A DNA stretch of 64,000 bases, from contig NZ_AP022574.1 in assembly GCF_010729305.1 (NCBI RefSeq), forward strand, positions 2,108,001-2,172,000, given 5' to 3'. The notes beneath the pieces were generated by a model. That model was not told where the DNA came from. It saw only the letters and a program-made list of their open reading frames with translations, and ran no database searches. Positions 33,060-42,353 of this stretch are shown here, piece by piece. The DNA is from Mycolicibacterium psychrotolerans. Its GTDB lineage: Bacteria; Actinomycetota; Actinomycetes; Mycobacteriales; Mycobacteriaceae. Position numbers and translations under genes: made by a program. The first letter of the stretch is position 1. Every line of letters starts with the position of its first letter.

Positions 33060-33971
33060 TCACGAGAACAGGTCGGGATGCTCCCTGATGTACTGGCCGG
33101 GGCTCAGGGCGGACCCTCCGGTGAGCCTCGCGAAGTCGTCCGTGGCCCGGTCATATCGCCCGGCGCGGTGCAGCAGCGCCATGGTCTCCAGGTGCTGCTG
33201 AAGGTGCGCGGGCAGCCCGAGCGGTGCCAGCACGTCCCTGACCCACGTCTCGTGCGGGATATCGGAGCCGTGTATCGGCCGGCCCAGGCCGACGGCATAT
33301 TCCGCGGCCAGGCCATCGATGTCGAGGGCGGCCGGGCCGGTGAGTTCGTAGATGTTGCCGACATGGGACTTCGGATCGGTGAGCACAACGCTGACCGCTC
33401 GGGCGACGTCGCCGGCCGCGATCGGCGAGGTACGTCCCGACCCGAACGGCAGCAGGAGCAGATCGTGGTCGCGCAGGGCCGGTGCGGCGAACCGGGTGAA
33501 GAGCGGGTTGTCGAGAAAGGCGGTCGGCCGAACATGGGTCACCGGGAGGCCTGACCAGTTCAAGACGAGCTCGGCGAGATAATGCAGACGGTGCTGGTCG
33601 GATTCGGAATCGCTGGTGAGCGTCATCTGCGACACCGTCATCTGGGACATGTTCACCAGCACTTCGAGCCGTCCGTAGTCGCGGGCGGCGGCTGCCATCA
33701 CCGCCGTCGCCTCGAGGTACTGGGACGAGACGCTCATCGAGAAGAACACGCGGTCAGCGCCCGTCAGCGCACCGACGACGTCCTGCGGCCGCGTGAGATC
33801 GCCGACCACCACGTCGACGTCGCGTTCACGCAGTCGCGCGGCTCTGTCATCCTCGCGGTGGACGAAGGCGCGGACGTGGCGCCCGTCGCGGCGCAGTCGC
33901 TCGATGACATAGCGGCTCACTCCGCCGGTGCCACCTCCAGCGCCGGTGACCAAGTAGACGGGCTCTGGCAT
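33060..33971 (-). CDS. NmrA-like NAD(P)-binding protein
   Basis: 303 aa. Rossmann motif VTGAGGGTGGVSRYVIERL, then RAFVHREDDRAARLRERDVDVVVGDL and SGLPVTHVRPTAFLDNPL, which identify the atypical SDR/NmrA group (nucleotide sensors or quinone reductase-like). No YxxxK catalytic pair is obvious. Cytoplasmic; convergent with the nitrile hydratase operon. Confidence 0.82.
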   Translation of the reverse strand: MPEPVYLVTGAGGGTGGVSRYVIERLRRDGRHVRAFVHREDDRAARLRERDVDVVVGDLTRPQDVVGALTGADRVFFSMSVSSQYLEATAVMAAAARDYGRLEVLVNMSQMTVSQMTLTSDSESDQHRLHYLAELVLNWSGLPVTHVRPTAFLDNPLFTRFAAPALRDHDLLLLPFGSGRTSPIAAGDVARAVSVVLTDPKSHVGNIYELTGPAALDIDGLAAEYAVGLGRPIHGSDIPHETWVRDVLAPLGLPAHLQQHLETMALLHRAGRYDRATDDFARLTGGSALSPGQYIREHPDLFS

Positions 33972-34022
33972 CGTGACTCCTGTCGACTCTGCTCAGCGTC
34001 CGCCGACGAGAGGCAGTAGACG

Positions 34023-34160
34023 TCAGTGCTTTTTGTTGTCGAACAACGTCTCCGTCGTCGACTTCTTCGCCTCCGCTTTGGCGTTCTTGGCGGCGCGTTT
34101 CTCCTTGATCGACTTGCCGGAACTCTTGGACATGGCTTGCCGGGGAGATTTGTCGGACAT
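34023..34160 (-). CDS. Small Lys-rich protein
   Basis: 45 aa, start ATG at 34160 with AAGGGG upstream. It begins MSDKSPRQAMSKSSGKSIKE, is very basic (12 Lys, 3 Arg) with an Ala/Lys helix (AAKNAKAEAKK) and ends LFDNKKH. Codon use fits a real gene. Short basic proteins of this kind recur in mycobacteria, so it is probably conserved; function unknown, perhaps nucleic-acid binding. Confidence 0.6.
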   Translation of the reverse strand: MSDKSPRQAMSKSSGKSIKEKRAAKNAKAEAKKSTTETLFDNKKH

Positions 34161-34331
34161 GAGAGCCCCTTGATCCGCGGGGGCCTAGGTGGTCCCGATG
34201 ACTCGACCGTACTCCTCGACGGACCCCGCGCCGAGCACTACCGACCCGCTCCGGCTGGAATGCGCGTACGCTCATGATCATCGGGCGGCTCGGTCACCGA
34301 GCGAAACAGGCCCGACTGAAAAGGAATTCCC

Positions 34332-34490
34332 ATGGCATCGCCAGCGTCGATCCGTTCACCGTACGACCTTCGCGTCGATCTCGTCGCAGACACCATCACC
34401 GAACACTCCAAGCTGAAGAGTGATGCTGCGCGCGAACTCGCGGTTCGAATCCTGCACACGCTCAACGGTATTCCCGAGAAGGTGCGCTGA
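34332..34490 (+). CDS. Small DUF6307-like protein
   Basis: 52 aa, ATG preceded by AAAAGGAA. It begins MASPASIRSPYDLRVDLVAD and has a helix EHSKLKSDAARELAVRILHTLNGIPEKVR. It resembles a short actinobacterial family of unknown function (DUF6307, from memory). Four bases before the next gene, likely co-transcribed. Confidence 0.6.
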   Translation: MASPASIRSPYDLRVDLVADTITEHSKLKSDAARELAVRILHTLNGIPEKVR

Positions 34491-34494
34491 TCGG

Positions 34495-34689
34495 ATGACC
34501 GTCAAGGTCACTCTGCCCGACGAGCAATTCGACACCTACATGCGGTTCGGCGACACCTACCTCGAGCATGCCGACGGCAGTCTCGAGGTGTTCCGAACAG
34601 GGGCCAGATCTCTCAGCTATGCCTCGACGGAATGGATCGGTGTCGAGGGTGATCAGAAGCGCTCGAAGGCGAAGCTGTTTCGGCGCTGA
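34495..34689 (+). CDS. Small hypothetical protein
   Basis: 64 aa, ATG 4 bases after the previous stop. Beta-rich sequence (VKVTLPDEQFDTYMRFGDTYLEHADGSLEVF) ending in a basic tail (KRSKAKLFRR). No family recognised; the spacing suggests an operon with the preceding small gene. Confidence 0.55.
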   Translation: MTVKVTLPDEQFDTYMRFGDTYLEHADGSLEVFRTGARSLSYASTEWIGVEGDQKRSKAKLFRR

Positions 34690-34744
34690 CTTCTGCGCGA
34701 GCTGATCGACCGGACTTGTCGGACCCCTCTGCCAGGATGGTGGC

Positions 34745-36043
34745 ATGTCCTCGCCTGCAACGTCTTTGGTCGCCTCTAGGCGCATCGACGAGCGGCTGGA
34801 CGTGTTGTTCGAGGAACTGGCGGAGCTGACCGGCCAGCGCAACGCGATCGATGGCCGCATCGTGTCGATCGTCGCCGAGATCGACCGCGACGGGTTGTGG
34901 GCCGCCGCCGGTGCGCGGTCGGTGGAGAACCTGGTGGCGTGGAAGACCGGGGTGTCTGCAACCCGAGCCAAAGCGGTCGCGGCCGTGGCCCACCGCCTCG
35001 AAGAGTTCCCCCGCTGCGTCGCGGGGTTGCGCGAGGGTCGGTTGTCGCTGGATCAGGTCGGCGCCATCGCCGCGCGGGCCGGGAAGGGCTCCGACGAGCA
35101 CTACGCCGAGCTGGCCCGCACGGCCACGGTCAACCAGCTGCGCACCGCCCTCAAACTCGAACCCAAGCCCACACCCGAACCCGAGCCCCAGCCCGATGCC
35201 GAGCCCGAGCCCGATGCCGAGACGGCAACAGAGCCCGAGCCGGAGCCGGTGTGCTCGATCACCCAGACCTCCGATGAGCAGTACACCTATTGGCGTATCC
35301 GGCTGCCGCATGTGGAATCGGCGATGTTCGAGGCGGCCCTGCAGTCTCACCGTGATGCGCTGATCGCAGACTGGACACCGGACCACGACGACGCCCCGGC
35401 AGGTCAGCGACCGCCGATGCCCACCGCCGGCGATGCGTTCCTGCGGCTGGTCGAGGCCGGTTGGGACGCCGACGCGGCCGCACGCCCGCACGGACAGCGC
35501 ACCACCGTCGTCGTGCACGTCGACATCACAGACAAAGTCGCGGCGCTGCATCTGGGGCCGCTGCTCTCCGACGCCGACCGCCAATATCTTTCCTGCGACG
35601 CCACCTGCGAGGTGTGGTTCTCCCGCGACGGCCGTGCCATCGGCGCGGGCCGAGCCACGCGGACAGTGAATCGCCGGCTACGCCGCTTGCTGGAGTACCG
35701 GGACCGCACCTGCGTGGTACCGGGGTGTGGAGCCACCCTTGGTCTGCACGCCCACCACCTCGTGCATTGGGAGGACGGCGGACCCACCGAACTGTGGAAT
35801 CTCGCGCTGGTCTGCCCCTACCACCACCGCGCTCACCACCGCGGGATAATCACCATCACCGGACCCGCGGACCGGCTCGTGGTCACCGACCGCGCCGGCC
35901 GAGCCCTGACCAACAGGTCGCTGGCCCGCCCACCCGACACAGCGCCACCCGACGTCGCACCCTGCCCCGGACCGACCGGGGAACGCGCCCAATGGTGGTG
36001 GTACCAACCCTTCCAACCAAAGCCGCCACCCTCGGTCAACTAG
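34745..36043 (+). CDS. DUF222 / HNH endonuclease (13E12-repeat-type protein)
   Basis: 432 aa. N-terminal DUF222 helical domain (residues 10-145; RIDERLDVLFEELAELTGQRNAIDGRIVSIVAEID). A Pro-Glu repeat linker covers about 140-165, and the second DUF222 part follows. The C-terminal HNH nuclease, about residues 315-370, has CVVPGCGATLGLHAHHLVHWEDGGPTELWNLALVCPYHHRAHH: two CxxC-type zinc pairs and the HH...N...H catalytic set. Such genes occur in several copies in mycobacteria (the 13E12 family) and are thought to belong to mobile or intron-like elements. Soluble; no associated recombinase here. Confidence 0.88.
   Translation: MSSPATSLVASRRIDERLDVLFEELAELTGQRNAIDGRIVSIVAEIDRDGLWAAAGARSVENLVAWKTGVSATRAKAVAAVAHRLEEFPRCVAGLREGRLSLDQVGAIAARAGKGSDEHYAELARTATVNQLRTALKLEPKPTPEPEPQPDAEPEPDAETATEPEPEPVCSITQTSDEQYTYWRIRLPHVESAMFEAALQSHRDALIADWTPDHDDAPAGQRPPMPTAGDAFLRLVEAGWDADAAARPHGQRTTVVVHVDITDKVAALHLGPLLSDADRQYLSCDATCEVWFSRDGRAIGAGRATRTVNRRLRRLLEYRDRTCVVPGCGATLGLHAHHLVHWEDGGPTELWNLALVCPYHHRAHHRGIITITGPADRLVVTDRAGRALTNRSLARPPDTAPPDVAPCPGPTGERAQWWWYQPFQPKPPPSVN
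35160..35250 (+). repeat. Short tandem Pro-Glu coding repeat
   Basis: Repeated CCCGAG/CCCGATGCC units encode the PEPEPQPDAEPEPDAE linker of the HNH protein. Likely to vary in length between strains. Confidence 0.6.
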
Positions 36044-36133
36044 CCGGAAGAGTTCTGGCAACTGTTAGCCAATTCGCGAAGACTCCGCAGGGTGGCGCAC
36101 GGGCAGTCGTTGAGTGAGCTAGCGTCTGGCGCC

Positions 36134-36409
36134 ATGAGCAAATTGGCTATGGTGACTATCGGCTTTGCCGGGCTGCTGGCCTGCGCTCCGGTCGCCCACG
36201 CGGTCACCCCGGTGGCGCCCGTCCCGCTGCAGCAGAGTTCTGACTGCGATCCGAACTATTCGGGTGCTTGCGTGCCGATTGCCAGCGACGTCGACTGCGC
36301 CGGTGGCAGCGGCAACGGCCCCGCCTACGTCCAGGGTCCCGTAACCGTCGCCGGCAGCGACGTCTACGGCCTCGACCGGGACGGCAACGGCACGGCCTGC
36401 GAATCGTAG
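36134..36409 (+). CDS. Secreted excalibur-domain protein
   Basis: 91 aa from the ATG at 36134. Signal peptide (LAMVTIGFAGLLACAPVAHA), then an excalibur-type calcium-binding region: DCDPNYSGACVPIASDVDCAGG and the terminal DRDGNGTACE motif. Extracellular; function unknown. It follows the HNH gene but is separated by 90 bases. Confidence 0.8.
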   Translation: MSKLAMVTIGFAGLLACAPVAHAVTPVAPVPLQQSSDCDPNYSGACVPIASDVDCAGGSGNGPAYVQGPVTVAGSDVYGLDRDGNGTACES

Positions 36410-36418
36410 ACGGAACGA

Positions 36419-37055
36419 TCAGGGCGAGCGGGGGAGCTGCGCGCCCTCGGCGCGGACCGAACCGCGGCGCCTCGGTGCCTCTTCCACCGCCAGTGGAGTC
36501 GCGATGTCCTCCAACGACTTTCCTTCGGCGTCCACCGCCAGGAACCAGGCGACCAGCCCACCGGCGATCATCACCGCCGCACCCAGCAGGTAGCCCAGGA
36601 ACAGCCGGAACGGCTCGGAGCCGCCCCCCCACGCTGAGGTCCATCGCCTTGAGGAACACGAACGTGCCCAGCGTGCCGAGTACCGCACCGGCGCAATAGG
36701 TTCCGTTCACCGCGATGTCGACGCGGCCCCGGTAGCGCGCCGGGATCAGCTCGTCGATCGCCGAGTTGATGGCCGCGTCCTCGCCACCGATCCCCATGCC
36801 GGCGATGAACCGGGTGACGTACAGGAACGCCACCCAGCCCGCTCCGTTACCCAACGTCAGCGCTGTCAGCGCGCTGCCGAGAAGATAGACACCGAGCGTC
36901 ACCATGAACAGATTGCGGCGCCCCAACTTGTCCGACAGCCGTCCGAAGAACAACGCCCCGACCACCTCGCCGGCCAGATAGACCGTCGCGAGGAGGCCGA
37001 CCGCGGCGGATGAAAGACCAAGCGGGACTTCCCACCGGGATGCGGTCGGAAACAC
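36419..37055 (-). pseudogene. Broken MFS transporter gene (truncated, deleted, frameshifted)
   Basis: On the minus strand the first part encodes MFS helices 2-5 (LATVYLAGEVVGALFFGRLSDKLGRRN with the loop 2-3 motif, RFIAGMGIGGEDAAINSAI, RGRVDIAVNGTYCAGAVLG). The start and helix 1 are missing. The frame then breaks at a run of seven C (36624-36630), and the next frame gives only the last helix and tail (LLGAAVMIAGGLVAWFLAVDAEGKSLEDIATPL). The central helices are absent, so an internal deletion accompanies the frameshift. Not functional. Confidence 0.75.
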
Positions 37056-37105
37056 CGAATTCCTTCGTCGGCGTCAGCAGGGGCGCTCACAGAAAGGGCC
37101 GGCAC

Positions 37106-38053
37106 GTGACTACGGTTGCGGGCATGGTCTCACCATGCGTCGCCGTCGTCGGAGCGGGACTGTCCGGCGCGGCGTGCGCGCAGGCGCTGCGCGAGCGCGG
37201 CATCGCCGTCGAGATGCTCGAGCGGGGCCGAGCGCCCGGCGGTCGGATGGCGTCGCCGACCGTGCAGGGCCGCCGCGTCGACGTGGGCGCCGCGTACTTC
37301 ACGATCAAGGACGCCGGGTTCTCGGCCGTCGCCGACGGCTGGGTCGAGCGCGGGCTGGCCCATCCCTGGACCGACACCTTCGACGTGCTCTCACCCGAAG
37401 GGCGCGACGCTACTTCCGGGCCGGTCCGCTTTGCCACCTCCGGTGGACTGCGGTCTCTGGTGCGCGACCTGGTGCCCGAGGGCATCCGGTTCGAGACGGA
37501 GATCGCGACGCTCGACGAACTGGACCACGACGCGGTGGTGCTGGCGATGCCCGACCCGCAGGCGGCACGGCTGGCCCCCGAGGCCTGCGCGTGGGTGGAC
37601 TACGAACCCGTGATCGCCGTCGCGGCCGGCTGGGCGCAGCGCTGCTGGTCGCTGGCCGACGCCGCCTTCGTCAACGACGACCCCGACGTGTCGTTCGTCG
37701 CCGACGACGGCTCCCGGCGCGGCGACGGCGCGGCCGTGCTGGTCGCGCACACCACCGCGGCGCGGGCGCGCCTGCACCTCGACCAGCCTGCCGACGCGGT
37801 GGCGCCCGTGCTGTCGGCGCTGCGCCGGCTGCTCGACGTCACCGCGGAACCGTCGTGGACACACGTGCACCGCTGGACATTCGCCAAACCCGCAGGCACG
37901 CACGGCGACGCCGAGTTCGCACTGATCACCGGTGACCGCCTGCTGGGTGTGTGCGGCGACGCGTGGTGCCCGTCGGGTGCGCCGCGCGTGGAGTCGGCGT
38001 GGATGTCGGGCCGGCGACTCGGTGCCGCGGTCGCGGATGCGGTGGAAGGATAG
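37106..38053 (+). CDS. FAD-dependent amine oxidase / renalase-like oxidoreductase
   Basis: 315 aa from the GTG at 37106 (GAAAGGG upstream); the ATG at 37124 is an alternative. FAD-binding VAVVGAGLSGAACAQALRERG with ERGRAPGGRMAS, and the C-terminal FAD contact GDAWCPSGAPRVESAWMSGRRLG. The length and WTHVHRWTFAKP resemble bacterial renalase-type proteins, which oxidise dihydropyridine or NAD(P)H isomers. Cytoplasmic; 3 bases before the MOSC gene, so an operon. Confidence 0.8.
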   Translation: MTTVAGMVSPCVAVVGAGLSGAACAQALRERGIAVEMLERGRAPGGRMASPTVQGRRVDVGAAYFTIKDAGFSAVADGWVERGLAHPWTDTFDVLSPEGRDATSGPVRFATSGGLRSLVRDLVPEGIRFETEIATLDELDHDAVVLAMPDPQAARLAPEACAWVDYEPVIAVAAGWAQRCWSLADAAFVNDDPDVSFVADDGSRRGDGAAVLVAHTTAARARLHLDQPADAVAPVLSALRRLLDVTAEPSWTHVHRWTFAKPAGTHGDAEFALITGDRLLGVCGDAWCPSGAPRVESAWMSGRRLGAAVADAVEG

Positions 38054-38056
38054 AAA

Positions 38057-39055
38057 ATGAATGTCGTTGAGCTGTGGCGCTTTCCAGTCAAGTGGATGGG
38101 CGGTACCCGGGTCGACGCGCTGCGCATCGACCGGCGCGGCGGGCACGCCGACCGGCTGTGGGCGGTGCGCGATGTGGAGAAGGGTGTGACGGCCTCGGCG
38201 CGGCGGATCCCTGTGCTGCTGCAGTGCTCGGCCCGGTACGCCACCGAGCCCGCCGAGGATGCCGGGCCCGGCAACGTCCCCGCCGTCGTCATCACGATGC
38301 CGGACGGCCGGGAGTTCGACGGAGCCGACCCGGCAGCCGATACGGTGCTCAGCGAACTGGTGGGCCGCGAGGTGCGTCTGGTGGCGCTGCCGGCGCCGAA
38401 GGACACCAGCGCGCACCGCATGTCGCTGCAGGCCTCGCTGGGGAACTTCTCCGCCGATCAGGTCCGCCGCGATTTCGGGCTCGGCGCCACCGACGAGCTG
38501 CCGGACACGTCGGTCTTCTCCACTCGCCAAATGGTCACGCTGGCACGCTATTCCACGCCGCCGGGGACGTTCGTCGACCTCAGCCCGGTGCATGTGCTCA
38601 GCACCGCGAGCCTGCGCAGCCTGTCGGCCGACGGGAATCCGTACGACGTCCGCCGCTTCCGGCCCAACGTGCTCGTCGACATCGACATCGACCTGGACAT
38701 CGATGAAGCCGACGGGTTCCCCGAATCGGCGTGGGTGGGCGGCCAGGTGCGTCTCGGCACCGTCGTGCTGTCGGTGACCAACCCGACCATCAGGTGTGTG
38801 GTGCCCACCCGCCCCCAACCAGGGATCGACCTCGACACCTCGCTGACGCGCCGGCTGGCCGAGCGCACGGACCGCTTCCTCGGGATCTATGCCGACGTCG
38901 CGACGCCCGGCATGGTGCGGGTGGGTGACGAGGTGAGCGCTCGCCCGGCGGCGTCTCCCGGCGCGGTGCAGCGCGTGGCCGCCGCCGCCGGCAAGACGGC
39001 CACCCGAGGCCTGCAGAAGGTGCTGGAGGCGACGGTGCTGCGCACCAGGAGCTGA
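38057..39055 (+). CDS. MOSC-domain protein
   Basis: 332 aa. N-terminal beta-barrel (MNVVELWRFPVKWMGGTRVDALRIDRRGGHADRLWAVRD) followed by a MOSC domain (PYDVRRFRPNVLVDI, VRLGTVVLSVTNPTIRCVVPTRPQPG), with Cys in place for the molybdenum-cofactor sulfur. Related to mARC/YcbX-type proteins that reduce N-hydroxylated compounds, usually with a redox partner; the adjacent FAD protein could serve, but this is inference. Confidence 0.85.
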   Translation: MNVVELWRFPVKWMGGTRVDALRIDRRGGHADRLWAVRDVEKGVTASARRIPVLLQCSARYATEPAEDAGPGNVPAVVITMPDGREFDGADPAADTVLSELVGREVRLVALPAPKDTSAHRMSLQASLGNFSADQVRRDFGLGATDELPDTSVFSTRQMVTLARYSTPPGTFVDLSPVHVLSTASLRSLSADGNPYDVRRFRPNVLVDIDIDLDIDEADGFPESAWVGGQVRLGTVVLSVTNPTIRCVVPTRPQPGIDLDTSLTRRLAERTDRFLGIYADVATPGMVRVGDEVSARPAASPGAVQRVAAAAGKTATRGLQKVLEATVLRTRS

Positions 39056-39158
39056 CGGGCCGCCCGCGGCGGTGTAACGGCGACCGCAACCCGGCCGACG
39101 TCACCTGTGACCGCTGTGTCGCAAGGTGCTGCCGAGGCGGATGAACGGAGGCCGGACG

Positions 39159-39530
39159 GTGAGTCGTCGAGATACCACCCTGTCGTCGTTCGCGCGGGCA
39201 CAGTGCCTGCGCCTACCCCCGCCGCAAGAAGACGCGTGGAGCTGGCAGCTGCGCGGCAGCTGCCGGGGACATCCGGCGGAGACCTTCTTCCCCGACTGCT
39301 ATTCGAGGTCCGAGCAACGTAAGCGGGAGAATGCGGCCAAGCTGATCTGCCGGCAGTGCCCGGTGCTCGAGCAATGCCGCGACCACGCGCTGCGCACGCC
39401 CGAGACCCACGGCGTGTGGGGGGCGATGACCGCAGGCGAGCGCGCGCGAGCCCTGCTGCGGCGGAACGAGTACCGACCCGCGAATCAGACCGCGGTCGTC
39501 AGTCGTGCTGGAGTCGACCATCCGGCGTGA
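39159..39530 (+). CDS. WhiB-family iron-sulfur transcription factor, WhiB3-like
   Basis: 123 aa from the GTG at 39159, which has GGAGG at good spacing; upstream GTG and ATG codons are less likely. Four cysteines, GSCRG and LICRQCPVLEQC, for a [4Fe-4S] cluster, followed by the GVWGAM beta-turn and a basic C-terminus for DNA contact. DAWSWQLRGSCRG resembles WhiB3 (DIWNWQLQGLCRG). WhiB proteins sense O2/NO and bind the primary sigma factor. Confidence 0.85.
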   Translation: MSRRDTTLSSFARAQCLRLPPPQEDAWSWQLRGSCRGHPAETFFPDCYSRSEQRKRENAAKLICRQCPVLEQCRDHALRTPETHGVWGAMTAGERARALLRRNEYRPANQTAVVSRAGVDHPA

Positions 39531-39696
39531 CGTGGAAGGTGCCGTCTTCGTGCGCACCAGGTAGGTCCGGCATCTCGTGGCGGCCACCGGCGGACCGGCG
39601 GCGCGACGACCACACCAACGCGCCCACCGTGGACACGCCTGCGACGACAACCGTGCGCCAGAGCAGTTCCCGCGGTGACGTCGTGCTGTCGGCCAT
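39499..39696 (-). CDS. Small membrane protein, hypothetical
   Basis: 65 aa. One hydrophobic segment (LLWRTVVVAGVSTVGALVW) followed by a basic stop (SSRRRS) and a polar tail ending DGRLQHD. Overlaps the whiB 3' end by 32 bases, convergent. No family recognised. Confidence 0.5.
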   Translation of the reverse strand: MADSTTSPRELLWRTVVVAGVSTVGALVWSSRRRSAGGRHEMPDLPGAHEDGTFHVTPDGRLQHD

Positions 39697-39733
39697 GCGC
39701 CGAGGATGCCCAGGACCGCGCGGATGTAATCCG

Positions 39734-40723
39734 CTAATCGCTTCCGGTGTGCCGAAGATGGTCCGGCTGGCTCACCCACCCCGGCGGCACGTCGACCGAC
39801 AACGCGAGGTGCACGAAGCGCCCGACCGCCGCCGCCGTCGCGCGGATCGGGCACCACTGCAGGGTGTAGGGCAGAAAACGGGGCGGGGACAGGGGCCGAA
39901 GCACCACACCGGCACTGCTCCCGGCCACGGCGGCGGTGGTGAGGACCCAGTCGATCTCGGTCTGGTCCGGCCACCGGTAGGCGGACAGATCGGTGTCGGC
40001 GAACTCGACGCTCGGCGGCCGGATTCCGGCGGCGTCGAGCACCTCCTGCAACGCCAGCGACCATGCGGGGAACAGCGCCTCGCTGTGCATCCCCAGCGTC
40101 TCGGTCGCCAGGTCCGGCAGGTCCAGCGTCTCGCGGTCGGCGAGCCGATGGTCCTCCCTCAGCGCGATCATCACCGGTTCGGCGCAGAACACCTCGCTGA
40201 GAATTCCCGGTGGGTCGGTCACCGGCCCACACGTGATGGCGATGTCGAGCGCACCTTCGCCGATCGCGCGCTGGAGATCCGGCAGCCACATCCGGCGCAC
40301 CGCGAGGTCGACCTCGGGGGCCGCCCGCCGCAGCGCATCGGCCAGATGCGGCGCAAGCACCGGCGCGGCCGGCGGCGTGATGCCCAATCGAACGGTGCCT
40401 GCGTCGCCGTCGGCAAGACGCCGGATCGCCGCGGCCGCGCCCTCCACGTCCTCGAGAATGGCCCTCGCGCGGCCGAACAACTCGACACCGGCCTGCGTCA
40501 GCGCCACCCGGCGCGTGGTGCGCGTCAGCAGGGGAGTGCCGACCTCGCGCTCCAACCGACGGATCAGGTCGCTCAGCGTCGGCTGACCGATGTGCAACTT
40601 CTCCGCGGCGCGCCCGAAGTGCAGTTCCCCGGCCACCGCAACGAACGCCTCCAGCTGGCGCAATTCCACCCGCTGATCGTAGGCAGGCGATGCCGATTGA
40701 TCGACCGACACGATGACACCCAT
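39734..40723 (-). CDS. LysR-family transcriptional regulator
   Basis: 329 aa from a GTG or ATG near 40723. N-terminal winged HTH (LRQLEAFVAVAGELHFGRAAEKLHIGQPTLSDLIRRLEREVG) and the periplasmic-binding-type effector domain (GTVRLGITPPAAPVLAPHLADALRR). Divergent from the hydrolase operon at 40816 with 92 bases between, the classical arrangement for a LysR activator of that operon. Confidence 0.92.
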   Translation of the reverse strand: MGVIVSVDQSASPAYDQRVELRQLEAFVAVAGELHFGRAAEKLHIGQPTLSDLIRRLEREVGTPLLTRTTRRVALTQAGVELFGRARAILEDVEGAAAAIRRLADGDAGTVRLGITPPAAPVLAPHLADALRRAAPEVDLAVRRMWLPDLQRAIGEGALDIAITCGPVTDPPGILSEVFCAEPVMIALREDHRLADRETLDLPDLATETLGMHSEALFPAWSLALQEVLDAAGIRPPSVEFADTDLSAYRWPDQTEIDWVLTTAAVAGSSAGVVLRPLSPPRFLPYTLQWCPIRATAAAVGRFVHLALSVDVPPGWVSQPDHLRHTGSD

Positions 40724-40815
40724 CCCAGATCTGTCCTTTTTCGGTGGCGGCGACCCACCCAGGCTGAACTCAGAGCGCCGGCGCGGCCCGGTACACCGAC
40801 ATCTCGAGGAGCGCC

Positions 40816-41694
40816 ATGTCCGACACCGTCACCCGCTACCGCACCGCGACCATCGACGGGCTCGACGTGTTCTACCGCGAAGCCGGAGACCCTGCCCGGC
40901 CGACACTGCTGCTGCTCCACGGCTTTCCGTCCAGCTCGCACATGTTCCGTGAGCTGATCACCGCTCTGGCCGACGAGTACCACCTCGTCGCTCCCGACCA
41001 CATCGGCTTCGGACAGTCCGCGATGCCATCGGTCAACCAGTTCACCTACAGCTTCGACCGGCTGGCCGAGATCACCGAGAAGTTGATCGAGCACCTGGGC
41101 CTCGAGCGCTTCGCGATCTACATCCACGACTACGGCGCCCCCATCGGTCTGCGCATCGCCAGCGCGCGGCCCGAGCGGATCACCGCGATCATCAGCCAGA
41201 GCGGCAACGCCTACACCGAGGGGTTCACCCCGTTCTGGGATCGCCTGTTCGCCCACGCGCAGGACCGCGGCGCCAACGAGGATGAGGTGCGCGAGTACTT
41301 CACCCTCGAGACCACCCGGTGGCAGTACACCCACGGCGCTCCCGCCGACCGGCTCGACCGGATCGCTCCCGAGACGTGGTTGCTCGACCAGGCCGGGCTC
41401 GACCGGAAGGGTAACGACGCCGTGCAGTTGCAGCTGTTCTGGGACTACCAGTTCAACCTCGACGGCTACCCTGCGTTCCAGGAGTACTTTCGCACCCACC
41501 AGCCGCCGCTTCTGGTCACCTGGGGCCGTAACGACGAGATCTTCGGCGCCGCAGGGGCCGAAGCCTTCAAGCGCGACCTGCCAGACGGCGAGTACCACCT
41601 CCTCGACGCCGGGCACTTCGCGCTGGAAACCCACGGCGACGAGATCGCCGGCCACATCCGGGACTTCCTCGGAAGGCAGGAGTCACTGCGGTGA
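40816..41694 (+). CDS. Alpha/beta hydrolase, haloalkane dehalogenase/epoxide hydrolase-like
   Basis: 292 aa. [13 protein letters not shown] is the oxyanion loop; [15 protein letters not shown] places Asp as nucleophile, typical of haloalkane dehalogenases and epoxide hydrolases rather than serine esterases. [12 protein letters not shown] carries the acid and [13 protein letters not shown] the His. First gene of an operon, with a four-base overlap to the next. Confidence 0.88.
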   Translation: MSDTVTRYRTATIDGLDVFYREAGDPARPTLLLLHGFPSSSHMFRELITALADEYHLVAPDHIGFGQSAMPSVNQFTYSFDRLAEITEKLIEHLGLERFAIYIHDYGAPIGLRIASARPERITAIISQSGNAYTEGFTPFWDRLFAHAQDRGANEDEVREYFTLETTRWQYTHGAPADRLDRIAPETWLLDQAGLDRKGNDAVQLQLFWDYQFNLDGYPAFQEYFRTHQPPLLVTWGRNDEIFGAAGAEAFKRDLPDGEYHLLDAGHFALETHGDEIAGHIRDFLGRQESLR

Positions 41695-42353
41695 ACTACG
41701 ACGCCGCGGACACCGCCGTCGTGGTCATCGACCCCCAGGTCGACGTGCTCAGCCCGGCGGGGAAGAACTGGGAGGCGCTGGGCGCCAGCGTGACCGAGAA
41801 CCGGACCGTCGAGCATCTTGTCGAGCTGCTCACCGCCGCGAAGACCGGTGGCTACGGCGTGTTCGTCTCTCCGCACTACTTCTATCCGACCGACCACCGA
41901 TGGCTGTTCAACGGACCCCTCGAATCCGACGAACTGCGCACCGACACCTTCGCCCGGCGCGGCGCACTCACTCTCGACGGCTTCGCGGGTTCGGGTGCCG
42001 ACTGGCTCGAGGAGCTCGAGCCGCTGATCGACGACGGGGCAACGGTCGTGGCCAGCCCGCACAAGGTGTGGGGTCCGCAGACCAACGACCTGGTCCTGCA
42101 GTTGCGCAAGCGGCGCATCGCGAACGTGGTGCTGTGCGGCATGCTGGCCAACATCTGCGTGGAGTCGCATCTGCGGGATCTGCTCGAGCAGGGCTTCGAG
42201 GTCGCCGTCGTCAAGGACGCCACCGCCGGGCCGCGGCATCCGGTCTTCGGGGACGGGTACCAGGCGGCGCTGGTGAACTACGGGTTCCTCGCGCATGCTG
42301 TTCCGACCACGAGCGAGGTAGTCGCCGCCATCAGGGAAAGGACCGACCAGTGA
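41691..42353 (+). CDS. Isochorismatase-like cysteine hydrolase
   Basis: 220 aa; GTG start overlapping the preceding stop. Asp in [13 protein letters not shown], Lys in SPHKVWGPQ and Cys in [14 protein letters not shown] form the isochorismatase-type triad. Members cleave amide or vinyl-ether bonds. It is second in the operon, so it may act on the product of the upstream hydrolase. Confidence 0.88.
   Translation: MNYDAADTAVVVIDPQVDVLSPAGKNWEALGASVTENRTVEHLVELLTAAKTGGYGVFVSPHYFYPTDHRWLFNGPLESDELRTDTFARRGALTLDGFAGSGADWLEELEPLIDDGATVVASPHKVWGPQTNDLVLQLRKRRIANVVLCGMLANICVESHLRDLLEQGFEVAVVKDATAGPRHPVFGDGYQAALVNYGFLAHAVPTTSEVVAAIRERTDQ

Noticed and set aside
34745..36043. Insertion sequence transposase
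   Set aside because: No DDE or HUH motifs and no terminal inverted repeats; DUF222 plus HNH explains the gene.
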